A DNA stretch of 64,000 bases from Dichotomocladium elegans (lineage: Eukaryota > Mucoromycota > Mucoromycetes > Mucorales > Lichtheimiaceae), in NCBI GenBank assembly GCA_025716815.1, contig JAIXMN010000008.1, positions 558,001 to 622,000 of the forward strand, written 5' to 3'. Below the pieces are notes generated by a model that worked only from the letters and a program-made list of their open reading frames with translations, was not told where the DNA came from and made no database searches. The translations under genes and the position numbers were made by a program. Shown in pieces: positions 44,107 through 54,387 of this stretch (the stretch's first letter is position 1; each line of letters begins with the position of its first letter).

Positions 44107-44631
44107 ATGTCGCATAAGATCATGAAATTTGTCTCACAGATAAAGAAGGCCGGAGACATATCGGTCAGTCAACAGAAAATATCAGCACCCCTTTTTACTC
44201 TTAAACTTACCCCGAATGTAGCTAGGTGTGTCATTGCGGTAGCAATAGCGGAAGGGTTGGAGGAAGGAACGAGGAGGGATGACGACGGACCAACGACATT
44301 ACCAGCGGCAGAAACAACGGAGGAAGCAGATGAAGAAAAAAGTATCTCGACGAAGCCATGGTGGGAGACCTGCGATGGATGCAGCCAAACCACGGTCTAT
44401 CCTCCCCAGAGCCAATATCCTCTCCTCTCGAGGCACTTGGGGGTTAAGCTGATATCGTTATCGACAGAGGATCCGGAATATTGGAAGATTGAGGAATGGA
44501 AACAAGTCGGTATGGTAGGCTTGTATACCGTTCAAGACACAAAAGAGGAGGAGGATAGAACTGCTAAAGAAAATCAGTTGCAAAAGTTCCGGTTATTTAC
44601 CATAAATCTAGGTCCTGTTGATTCAGAATAA
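44107..44631 (+). CDS. repeat-borne protein of unknown function
   Basis: Open 174-codon frame in copy 2 of the long repeat. N-terminus 'MSHKIMKFVSQIKKAGDIS' and 'LTPNVARCVIAVAIAEGLEE' are shared with the broken copy at 19387; the middle is acidic/threonine-rich with 'WWETCDGC', and later 'PLLSRHLGVKLISLSTEDPE'. No catalytic motif, membrane segment or zinc finger set is recognisable. Two diverged copies both preserving the N-terminal half suggest it was once a real protein-coding part of the element. Promoter not identified. Confidence 0.5.
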   Translation: MSHKIMKFVSQIKKAGDISVSQQKISAPLFTLKLTPNVARCVIAVAIAEGLEEGTRRDDDGPTTLPAAETTEEADEEKSISTKPWWETCDGCSQTTVYPPQSQYPLLSRHLGVKLISLSTEDPEYWKIEEWKQVGMVGLYTVQDTKEEEDRTAKENQLQKFRLFTINLGPVDSE

Positions 44632-45393
44632 TCATATACAGACACATTAAGGAGTGCACCTAAACACTTCGGTTTTAAAAGACTCTAATGCTTTAACCGA
44701 ATACCAAGCATTCATTTAAGGCAATAGCGCTTTGTAGACAGTTCGGCCAACATCTATCATGCGACCTTGATTACCAAGCAACATATCAACAGGACTAATG
44801 AGAAATTCGATGGCTTGAACAAACAACACGATCCCCGAAACCAAGCTCACTTACAATTTATAAACCAACTTGTCGGCTATAAATCGTACACATATCTTCA
44901 ACAATCCAAGGTAGTATAAATATTCCATTGGTTGGCAATACAATAAAGATCAGTTCCTGTTTATTCCCGTGTTGCAACGAAGTCCTGTTCTTTATCAAGT
45001 ATAACATTATTTTACAATATATACGATACCTTAAGTACTCAGTATCTTCCTGGTATTGATTTGCCCTTCTCTTGCCTTAAGATTTGCTCTTCGAAAGTAT
45101 CCTTTTGTTGGCTTCATAATAAGAGATTATTGTGTTTTCGTAGTGACAGCAGGCTTTTTGACTGCTTCGTTTTCGCTACCTAGCCCTCCTTGCACCACAC
45201 TACATTAATATCGTCAAGCTGGTTTTAGAAAACTTCCATCCTGCTAGCCCAAACGCCACGTCAAAGCCTTTCAGAAATCTCCTTCCTGCATCGTTAAAAC
45301 AGACCATTCGACTCCGCTTTCCGACATTGATGAGGACCTCTGAAATCATGCTCCTTTAAGCTTTCAGATGACATGGCTTTTGTGCATACTATC

Positions 45394-45795
45394 TATCACA
45401 TAGGTGATTACAGATTGAAGGATCCATGACACTGCGTTATACCCCGATCCATTTCGACAGTATTTTTCCCTCTGTTTTTCTCCCACTGGGTTTTCATGAG
45501 GTTTTACCGGCGTGAGGATGGTCCGAAAGAAACAAGGACACATAGTCTATGATGTTGGTCCCCTACACATACACGAGCGCCTTATCTGTAATAGTGCTAC
45601 CATCTCCGAGTACCTGCGTCAAGACGGAGTATCCAGTTGACCTAATTAGGACCTCTTCCATAAATCATATAAATAGTAGCTAAATGTGTAGCGATGGAGG
45701 ATCTTGATTCCGGCTTCATTCGAATAAAAGACATTCACGAATCTCATCGTATTCTGACTGTCCGTCTTACTGAACAACTAAAACAGCATACTATC
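45394..45795. mobile_element. 392-bp insertion with 10-bp direct repeat flank
   Basis: 'GCATACTATC' occurs at 45384-45393 and again at 45786-45795. Copy 1 of the host repeat has a single similar site ('gcataccatc', 20544-20553) and nothing between. The interior matches the stand-alone copy at 123-495. This is the pattern of an insertion with target-site duplication. It contains a TATA-like 'catataaatag' and a short frame starting at 45694. Confidence 0.7.
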
Positions 45796-45915
45796 GACTC
45801 TTATTGGTATTCATTGGTACACCACAGTCACTTGATCCGCCTTCATCCTCCATCAATACCATACACATACTCGCAATAACCACCACCGAAAGCTAACTCA
45901 TTAAATTCACTATTA

Positions 45916-45941
45916 TGGTGCATTTCATTTATAATAGTCCC
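45916..45941 (+). repeat. left terminal inverted repeat
   Basis: 26 bp, 25 matching the reverse complement of 48920-48945. Preceded by TA. Confidence 0.9.
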
Positions 45942-46332
45942 AAGTTCGACTTTGTTTCAATGTGCCGATGGCTCTTGTAGGTGCGCGATGAAAATTTCTG
46001 GACCTGCTCAGCTGCTGCATTTGCATCCAGATCTTGAGAATAAGCCTCTATGTACCGCCAGGCTCGGTTATAAAACCGGCGAATCATAGATGGCGTTTCT
46101 TTGGGATGTGATGCTGTGACTTCGATTTCGTAGATACTTGTCTGTGAGACAGATGTAACAACGTACTTTAGGGTTTTAGGAGTAATTATCAGTCGTTGAA
46201 TGAAGGAAAGAAATAGAGGAATGGGAACGGTCTTATGGAGTTTTCCTCATTAGAAGGGAGGCACTGGTTATACCAATATGGCCCTTCGCTTAAAACTCGA
46301 AATCACAGCGTCACGTTTTTAATCGCTTTGCT

Positions 46333-48368
46333 TCAGGGAGGAGATATCGTGTCGAGGAAACTTGGAAGGTTTCCTTTCAAGCTTCTAAACGTGTAGTCAC
46401 AGCGCACTCGAGCTTCACGTTTAGCAGCGCCCCAGTAGCGCTCAATCCAGTTGCATTCGCAGTGGATTTTTGGATAGAGCTCAAAGATATGGCCGCTATT
46501 CTCCACTGTTTCCTGCAAGGCTGTACCCTGTGAGCGGAAGTCAGGCTGCGCAGCAAGCAGTTGCTTCGCACAGCATTTGGTGTCTTCCGCCGCGTCGCCA
46601 TTGCATTCCATTCTCCATGTCTTGCCAGGTCGATAAGGGTCTTTATCAAGCCAATGCCCACGTTCGCTAAGGATACCATCCTTCCCTTTGTAGGAAAAAC
46701 AGGTTTAGAATTATAAAAGCGACATTCCTTTCTATATACAAAAAAGTACCTTTAAAATATAGGATGTCGCGCTTCTCACTGGTGACAATTGTATGGCCAT
46801 GCTTGCGTTTCTTTATATTTTCCTGGCGTTTGATATACATGCTTTAAGGTACATGCATTTCTTCGCCATCATGGCCCTTTGCCGTAAAATAGCCGTTTCT
46901 GAAATGGTGCTTTTCTCCCTCCTCAACTCGTTTCTCGGGTCTTGTCATTCTCTGCACCAAAAGTGCGTCGGGAGCGAATGCATTGTGGTTGCTACTCTGA
47001 TCAAACACAAAAAGAGCTTTACGACCAGGATGCAGCTTCTCAAAGAGCGGAATTACATCATTCTTCAATTGACATAGCATTTGCTCGCTAGTCCCAATAT
47101 CCAGAACGTCCGACACCCGCCTCAAAAAACGCTCTGGAGATATTATTTCCATCCCTGATGGTTCCATGGCATGCGCGCTGAAACTCGCTGACCATGATAG
47201 ACATTCCGGGGGATTTGTTTCGTAGTACTGTCTAACCCGCTACTAGCTAGTGAACTTGTTTACCGTCATTCGCATAAAATGTGGACTCGTCGTGGGTTAC
47301 CATCACCAGCATTTTCTCTTTATCTCATAGTGTATGTTTGGTGACGTTGTCCATAAATTCCCCAGAGAAGCCCTCCATCATTGCTCGGTAGGCCACCATC
47401 CGCCGCGCCCGCTGCTGACGATATGCAACGACATCTTCACGCTCGTGGCCATCATAGAAACATATTTTACATGGGGACTATGGCGGAAGCCCCACTCATT
47501 CATATAGCCCCAGAGGGTTGTCTGGCTCACATTGCCCGGTGTACCAAGTGACTCTGGGATTGCAGTTTCATTAACGAACTTTAAAATGTTGATGATGCTT
47601 CGAGTCTCAGGTTTCTGGTCACGATTCCATGTGCAGATGGTGTCAGCAAGTAGTTCATCAGACAAGGCTGAGAGTCTTTTCGCATGTGCGCCTTGATAAT
47701 GGGTAGAAACGTAGCCAAAGTCAAGGAATTCTTTTGCCCACTGACGAATAACCTTTGGGCGGTAGTGTTGCGATGGCGTAAGCCAAATATCGTTGGCAGC
47801 ATGTTGAGAAGCAATGACAGAGTTCTTTCCTTCAAGACGACATAGATAAGGCACTTGTGTACTGCACGGAGTTTGTAAAGCTGGAACGGATTGGTATGTC
47901 GCCTGTTGTGATGGCAGAAAAGCGAGGCTTTATAAGTGCTTCAAGCCTCGCAGTGGCATTCCGGAACCCCTCCTTCTCGTCAGCTTCATCAGCTGCAGAC
48001 ATCGTTTTTATGGCATCTTCTGGTGTTGCTAAAGCCTGATGATGGGTGAACCCAAAAGCTGTGAGCTTCTGAGACATGTCTGCGGCAGCCTTTAGTGCTT
48101 TTTTGTTTCGCCAAGCAGTAGTCCGAGAATCTTTTGAATAAGAACCTCGCAGGTGGCTGTCAGCTTTTACAGTCCACGCCAATGGGAGTGCAATTATAGA
48201 GGCAATATCATCCCCTGAATGTTCAAGGATATCCGGATCTTCAATTATCTCGGGCACCTCGTCAACCATTTCAACTTCTTCCATGCAAGGGCAGTGGGAG
48301 ACTTCTATCCCAGCCCTGAGCCTTTGTCTTTCTTTCATGAGCTTCTGTCGTTTTGATAGTGGTGGCAT
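46333..48368 (-). pseudogene. DDE transposase of the TIR element, disrupted
   Basis: Reading from 48368: basic/acidic N-terminus, then an HTH-like region ('IRQWAKEFLDFGYVSTHYQ', 'TTLWGYMNEWGFRHSP'), then 'HEREDVVAYRQQRARRMV' in a shifted frame. The first catalytic Asp is in 'VTHDESTFYAND', the second in 'LFVFDQSSNHNAFAP', and Glu in 'CECNWIERYWGAAKREARVR'. Breaks seen: a frameshift near 47450 and an in-frame TGA near 47325, so no complete product. The architecture matches a DDE transposase lineage common in Dikarya and Mucoromycota genomes; I cannot name the superfamily with certainty. Confidence 0.85.
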
Positions 48369-48919
48369 AATAAGAGGGGAGGGAGAAAGAGTCTGTAAAA
48401 AGGATGAAGTTTTTTTCTATGGCGCTGTGATGAGGTATCTATAAACTCAGACTACTTCTACAAAACTCCACTCTAGCTGCGAACGTGTTTTTATCCTTAT
48501 AACTTCACAACAAAGACACAAAATATAATTCTAACAAAGTAGGTCTCTTCCTATCATATTATTAAAATTTTGACTTCTTTCAAAGTATAAAATACTTCAT
48601 TGATCGGATTTTATCAGCTCCCAAAATGGTGGCAGTAAGGGGATCGGATAATATATTTGCCTTGCGTGGCGGTCGGTAGTTTATATACCCGGACAGATTT
48701 GGTTGGCGCGAAGCCCAATGGGAGGGAGCCTCACCTCATCCAAGTATTTATAAACTCAGACAACTGTTTCAATTTCCTGACTCCTGGCATAATCTGCGAG
48801 AATTTTGAATTCTAGAAAAGTAGTTTCACTCTTTACATCTCAAAGACCATATCTACTTTTTCGAAAATAAAAAAAATCTCTTTTGATTTTTTTATAAGCC
48901 TCTAAAATCCCAAAAGTTA

Positions 48920-48945
48920 GGGACTGTTATAAATGAAATGCACCA
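48920..48945 (-). repeat. right terminal inverted repeat
   Basis: Inverted partner of 45916-45941. Followed by TA. Confidence 0.9.
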
Positions 48946-48947
48946 TA

Positions 48948-50509
48948 AACAAAGAAATCATGAGTCCTCGTACTGCGATTTTCTTGGAAAACAACAAAGC
49001 ACATATAGCTTTTAATTCCATTCCCCTGCCGACAGGTTGCCAGCGAGAAAATTCCACCGGTAGTCTCTGCCTTCATCAAGCAAAATGTTCCTATTAATAA
49101 AGCATACAATGAAAAGTCGTTGAAGCAAGGAAACACTGCCGTCGCTGCTGACATGATGTGTTCTGAGGCGTGCAGTGATTCGATGCCTCTCTTAATGTCA
49201 GGGATAACGACGACATAGCCTGCAGCGGCTGGCAGCAATGATGGCAAGGCACAATGCAAAATCATTTGCGATGTCGCGCAATTTCATATTCCGCGAACAA
49301 AAAAAAGTTCCACTTGCTGAATAGCCGAGAAAAATCCAATAGTTAGCAGAGAAATCAAAGGAGGAGGAAGGTACATGCATAGATGTTAACCTTACGTTGC
49401 GAGACGACAATCTCACAGCAACAAGCTGCCAGGAGCCCCGTTGTGGCACGCATTTTTGAGATCGGGCGGATTTCCTAATGGAAGTCTCCCCCCCCCATCG
49501 TATCAATAGACCTCCCCCCATTTAATGGTCCAGATTTGGGCATACGGGAAAAATCCGAAAACACTTGAACGCTCTGACACCATTTTTGCCTTCAACCTGA
49601 CCCCCCCAAATAATCGCTGTGAACCGATTCCCGTTAATACCCGTATGCTTCTGGCTGGATTGAGTGGCACAATGTCGGTTTTGTATCTCACCACCCCAAC
49701 TTAGTCTTATCAGTCTGCCATCTGGCTACGATTTGTGATAGAGCATTGATCGGCGATAATAGCAGACATTGCATTGCAATAATGGGAAGTGGAAGCGGTG
49801 CCTTTGTGGTTTTCATTGATTGCTGGAATGTGTCTTTTAATTTAGCAGTACCTTCTTTTAGCATGCTAAAAGATGTGATAACCACTCATGACAGATGTCC
49901 CGCTTTATATCATATGCCACGGGTGTTATCGTGGTATTCTAGAGCAGAACGAATGCTGACTTATATTTCATTATGCGAAACATTGGCAGTTCTTTCTTGG
50001 AAAGAAGGGGGCTCTTTTTGGCCAGTCGGTCATCTGTAAGGGGGGGATGATTACCCTTTATGGCAGTTGACTCTATGCCAAGAAGAGATAGCAACGATTC
50101 ATTCCACAGCTGACACAGAGGCTCGTTGGGCAACATCGAGAATGGAAGGGCTGCTTTGTAAAGGCCAAAATGCGCACTCACTGTTTGATATTAGTTGGGG
50201 AGCTCCCCAAAGTACCGAGGTTGGGGCCAAAAACTTGCCATTGTCTGAGGGCCGAGGCGACCATTCCCAAAGGGAGAGAGGGTCCTCGGTAGAAAACCAT
50301 AAAAGGCAATTGATCTCCGAAGGTTGTCCTTGTCGATCTGCAGTCACATTCATTTTCGTCTGTGTCAAACAGCGCGTATGACTTGTGAGGGAAGGTGCGT
50401 GCGTATGTGGATGCTGTCGCCATTATAAAAACTATTAAAGGGAGACGGCTTTGGCCCGATTTCATCTCTTCTCTCCTCCCCACCCACCCCTTCCATACAT
50501 CGATTCATC
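48948..50509. other. intergenic, promoter side of ATP-citrate lyase
   Basis: Unrecognised frames only (for example 49746-50039 on plus). Possibly old transposon debris, but no motif supports it. The proximal 100 bp contain the TATA box listed separately. Confidence 0.4.
50424..50430 (+). promoter_or_regulatory. TATA box of ATP-citrate lyase
   Basis: 'TATAAAA' 80 bp before the start codon at 50510, followed by a pyrimidine-rich stretch, as expected for a strongly expressed gene. Confidence 0.6.
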
Positions 50510-53500
50510 ATGTCTGCCAAGGCGATCCGCGAGTACGATGGCAAGCTGCTGTTGGCATACCACCTTCTCCGTGCTCCTTTGGTATCCCAGCATGAGACAC
50601 CTTCCCTCTTCGCTCCCGCCGCCACCAAGCTGGCACAGATCAAGGTCGACACGTCCCTCGCATCGACCACAGACTTTAAGGCAGCCTTGAAGCAGCAGCT
50701 TGATATCCTCGAACAGACCCACCCCTGGCTGCTTACAGACAAGTTGGTTGCCAAGCCTGACCAGCTTATCAAGCGTCGCGGAAAGCATGGCCTCCTGACT
50801 CTCAACAAGACTTGGGCCGAGGCCAGAAAATGGATTGAGGAACGTGCGGGCAAGGAAGTTCAGGTAAATTGGGACAAACCGGGACGTTCGGGATAAGGAG
50901 ATTTGGCGTTACTAATATCCCAGTTGATAATCAGATTGAGCGCACCTCCGGTATGATCAAGACTTTCTTAGTCGAGCCCTTCACCCCCCATCCCGCCAAC
51001 ACCGAGTACTACGTCTGCATCAACTCAGTCCGTGAGGGTGACTATATCCTCTTCACCCACGAAGGTGGTATTGATATCGGTGACGTGGACGCGAAGGCCC
51101 TCAAGCTCCTTGTCAAGGTCGACGAAGCCTTCCCCACCCCTGAGGAAATCAAAGAAACTCTCCTCAAAGACGTTCCCGTTTTCAAGCGTGATGTTCTCGT
51201 CGATTTTATCACTCGCCTCTATTCGGTCTACGTCGACCTTCACTTTACATATCTCGAGATCAACCCCTTGGTTGTCACCGATCCCTCAGAGGGCCAGACG
51301 CCCCAGGTCATGTATTTGGACTTGGCCGCCAAACTCGACCAAACAGCTGAGTTCGAAGCGGGCCCCAAGTGGGCTATCGCTCGCTCCGCTCAGAACGCTG
51401 GCTTGCCTGCGACTGGTCAGCAGCACGCGGACCAGGGTCCCCCAATGGAATTCCCTGCCCCCTTCGGCCGTGAGTTGAGCAAGGAAGAGGCATACATTCA
51501 GGAGCTTGACGGCAAGACGGGTGCATCCCTCAAGTTGACGATCCTCAACCGTAATGGTCGAGTGTGGACCATGGTCGCTGGCGGTGGTGCCTCTGTTGTT
51601 TACTCAGATGCTATCGCCGCATTGGGCTACGCCGATGAGCTTGCAAACTACGGTGAGTACTCCGGTGCGCCTACGGAGACGCAGACGTACGAATACGCCA
51701 AGACTATTCTCGACTTGATGACCCGTGGTGTGCCCAATCCAAAGGGCAAGATTCTCTTTATCGGTGGCGGTATTGCCAACTTCACCAACGTCGCCACCAC
51801 CTTCAAGGGTATTATCCGCGCTCTTACCGACTTTAAACGGGCCTTGATCACCCACAAGGTTCGCATCTTCATCCGTCGTGGTGGTCCCAATTACCAGGAA
51901 GGTCTTCGTGCCATGCGTCAGCTTGGTGAGACCCTTGGTGTTGAGATACAGGTCTTTGGCCCTGAAACGCATATCACCGAGATCGTCCCTCTCGCCCTTC
52001 TCGGCCAGTCCTCGGGCCTCGCACATTCCAGCAACACCGGCTCATCGGGAAATCTCTTCCAGGACCAGATCTTCGGTACTGACAGCGGCGCCACTACACC
52101 CGCCGCTCCCCGCAGTCCCAAACTCAAGGTTGTCAACGACAACGACGATTCGACCAGCGATGCTCGTGGACGCATGGAGTACTTCAAGAACGCAGGTGCC
52201 CAGACTTCAGAGTGGTACCGCCCCTTCACTTCCCGTACCCGTGCCATTGTCTACGGCATGCAGCCCCGTGCTGTCCAGGGCATGCTTGACTTTGATTTCA
52301 TGTGCAAGCGCGAGTCTCCCTCCGTTGCGGCCATGGTCTATCCCTTTGGCGGATCCCATGTTCAGAAGTTCTACTGGGGCACCAAGGAGACGCTTATCCC
52401 TGTATTCACCTCGCTGAAGGACGCTGCCGAAAAGTTCCCTGAGGCCGATGTCGTCGTCAACTTTGCATCGTGCCGCTCAGTCTTTGATTCGACTCGCGAG
52501 ATCCTCACCTACTCCCAATTCAAGACCATCGCGATCATTGCCGAGGGTGTGCCCGAGCGCCGTGCTCGCCAGCTCTTGCACGAAGCTGAGCGTCGCAACG
52601 TCCTGGTCATCGGCCCCGCGACTGTTGGTGGCATCAAACCCGGCTGCTTCAAGATCGGTAACACAGGTGGTATGATGGATAACATCGTTGCCTCTAAGCT
52701 GTACCGTGCCGGTTCGGTCGGTTATGTCTCAAAGTCAGGTGGTATGTCCAACGAACTAAATAACATCATCTCCCGCACGACAGACGGTGTCTACGAGGGA
52801 GTTGCCATTGGCGGAGACCGTTACCCCGGCTCGACCTTTATTGATCACTTGATCCGCTACGAGAATGACCCCAACTGCAAGATGCTTGTCCTTCTAGGTG
52901 AAGTGGGTGGCGTTGAGGAATATCGTGTGATTGAGGCTGTCAAGAAGGGAACTATCAAAAAGCCCATCGTCGCCTGGTGTATCGGTACCTGCGCGAAGAT
53001 GTTCACCACCGATGTCCAGTTCGGCCACGCCGGTGCTCTCGCCAACTCGGATCTGGAGACCGCCGATGCCAAAAACAAGGCAATGCGCGCTGCGGGTATC
53101 ATTGTTCCCGAAACCTTTGAGAAGATGCCCTTAGCCCTTGCTGAGACATACGAGAAGCTTGTTAAGGACGGTGTCATTGTACCTTCTCCTGAGCCCGAGA
53201 TCCCCAAGATCCCTATCGACTACTCCTGGGCTCAGGAACTGGGATTGGTCCGCAAACCTGCTAGCTTTGTCTCGACCATTGTGGATGATCGTGGTCAGGA
53301 ACTTCTGTATGCTGGTATGCGTATTACAGATGTGTTCAAGGATCAGATCGGTATTGGTGGTGTCCTGTCCCTGCTTTGGTTCAAGCGTCGATTGCCCGAC
53401 TATGCTTGCAAGTTCATTGAGATGGTCCTCATGTTGACCGCTGATCATGGTCCTGCTGTCTCTGGCGTAAGTAGTTGAGCAGTGGAAAAAGAGCTGTGTC

Positions 53501-54177
53501 TGAGCGAATCCTGTTTTCTCAAATGTGTTTGCTACATATAGGCCATGAACACTATCATTACCACCCGTGCCGGTAAGGACTTGATCTCCTCGTTGGTTGC
53601 TGGTCTTTTGACTATTGGTGAGCGCTTCGGTGGTGCACTTGACGGCGCTGCCAACAACTTCACCCGCGCCTACGACAGTGGGTTGACTCCTCGCGAGTTC
53701 GTCACTAGCATGCGCAAGGCCAACAAGCTGATCCCAGGTATCGGCCACAAGATCAAATCGCGCTCCAACCCTGATATGCGTGTTGAGCTCGTCAAGGACT
53801 ATGTCAAGAAGAACTTCCCCTCTACCCCTATTCTTGACTTCGCCCTGAAGGTTGAGGAGATTACCACCAGCAAGAAGGACAACTTGATTCTTAATGTGGA
53901 TGGTTGCATTGCCGTCTCCTTTGTCGACCTGCTCCGTGACTCGGGCGCCTTTACCCGTGAGGAGGCCGAAGAGTACATGAAGATTGGTACACTTAATGGT
54001 CTCTTTGTGCTTGGCCGCTCGCTCGGTTTCATTGGCCATCATCTCGATCAAAAGCGTCTTAAGCAAGGTCTTTATCGCCATCCTTGGGATGACATATCTT
54101 ACCTCCTTCCCACCCTGGATCCCAACACCTTGGACCCTCGCCGTGTCACAGCTCGCGTCAATGTCCAGCCCAAATAA
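50510..54177 (+). CDS. ACL1: ATP-citrate synthase (citrate lyase), single chain
   Basis: Cytosolic ATP + citrate + CoA to acetyl-CoA + oxaloacetate, feeding lipid synthesis. Three exons (50510-50863, 50935-53466, 53542-54177) give 1,173 aa. N-terminal ATP-grasp/succinyl-CoA-ligase-like half ('[20 protein letters not shown]', '[11 protein letters not shown]', '[16 protein letters not shown]'), a low-complexity Ser/Asp linker near residues 515-545, CoA-binding/ligase half ('[14 protein letters not shown]', 'KSGGMSNE'), phospho-His in '[10 protein letters not shown]' (about residue 816; human His760), then the citrate-synthase-like C-terminus ('[13 protein letters not shown]', '[14 protein letters not shown]'). 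Codons are strongly C-ending, unlike most neighbours. One-gene ACL is typical of animals and non-ascomycete fungi; ascomycetes split it into two genes. Confidence 0.97.
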
Positions 54178-54387
54178 GTTAAAAAGAAAATAATCCTTCG
54201 TTCTTTTGTACAGAGCCACACACATATTACATTCCCCCTAATACTTTATCATCGCATCCTTTTTTTTTGTAATTCTCTCCTGCATTTCTTTTCTCTAAAA
54301 AAGAAGGAAAAAATATTGAAAAATAGCTGTTTAATACAAGGATTTCATCTTGTTATTTACTACTATGAAATTTGTACTGTACAAGAT

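Larger units (their letters stand above)
44100..45904 (+). repeat. long dispersed repeat, copy 2 (fuller copy)
   Basis: Matches copy 1 (19380-20668) from the ORF start through AT-rich sequence to 'gctaactcatta'. It carries an open 174-codon frame and a 392-bp insertion (45394-45785) bordered by 'GCATACTATC' direct repeats. Its right end lies 11 bp from the left terminus of the 3,030-bp transposon. No terminal repeats were recognised for this long repeat itself, so its class is unknown. Confidence 0.85.
45916..48945 (-). mobile_element. 3,030-bp DDE DNA transposon with TIRs and TA duplication
   Basis: Left end from 45916 and right end to 48945 are inverted copies over 26 bp starting 'TGGTGCATTTCATTTATAA', one mismatch (position 20), each flanked by TA (45914-45915, 48946-48947). 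The interior holds a disrupted minus-strand transposase. Two subterminal direct repeats containing 'tataaactcagac' lie at about 48436-48452 and 48745-48762, possible transposase binding sites. TA duplication and DDE residues point to the Tc1/mariner group in the broad sense. Confidence 0.9.

Noticed and set aside
53131..54225. 364-codon minus-strand open frame in the ATP-citrate lyase 3' half
   Set aside because: Antisense frame produced by the strong codon bias of the lyase; it crosses the 53467-53541 intron and has no family resemblance.
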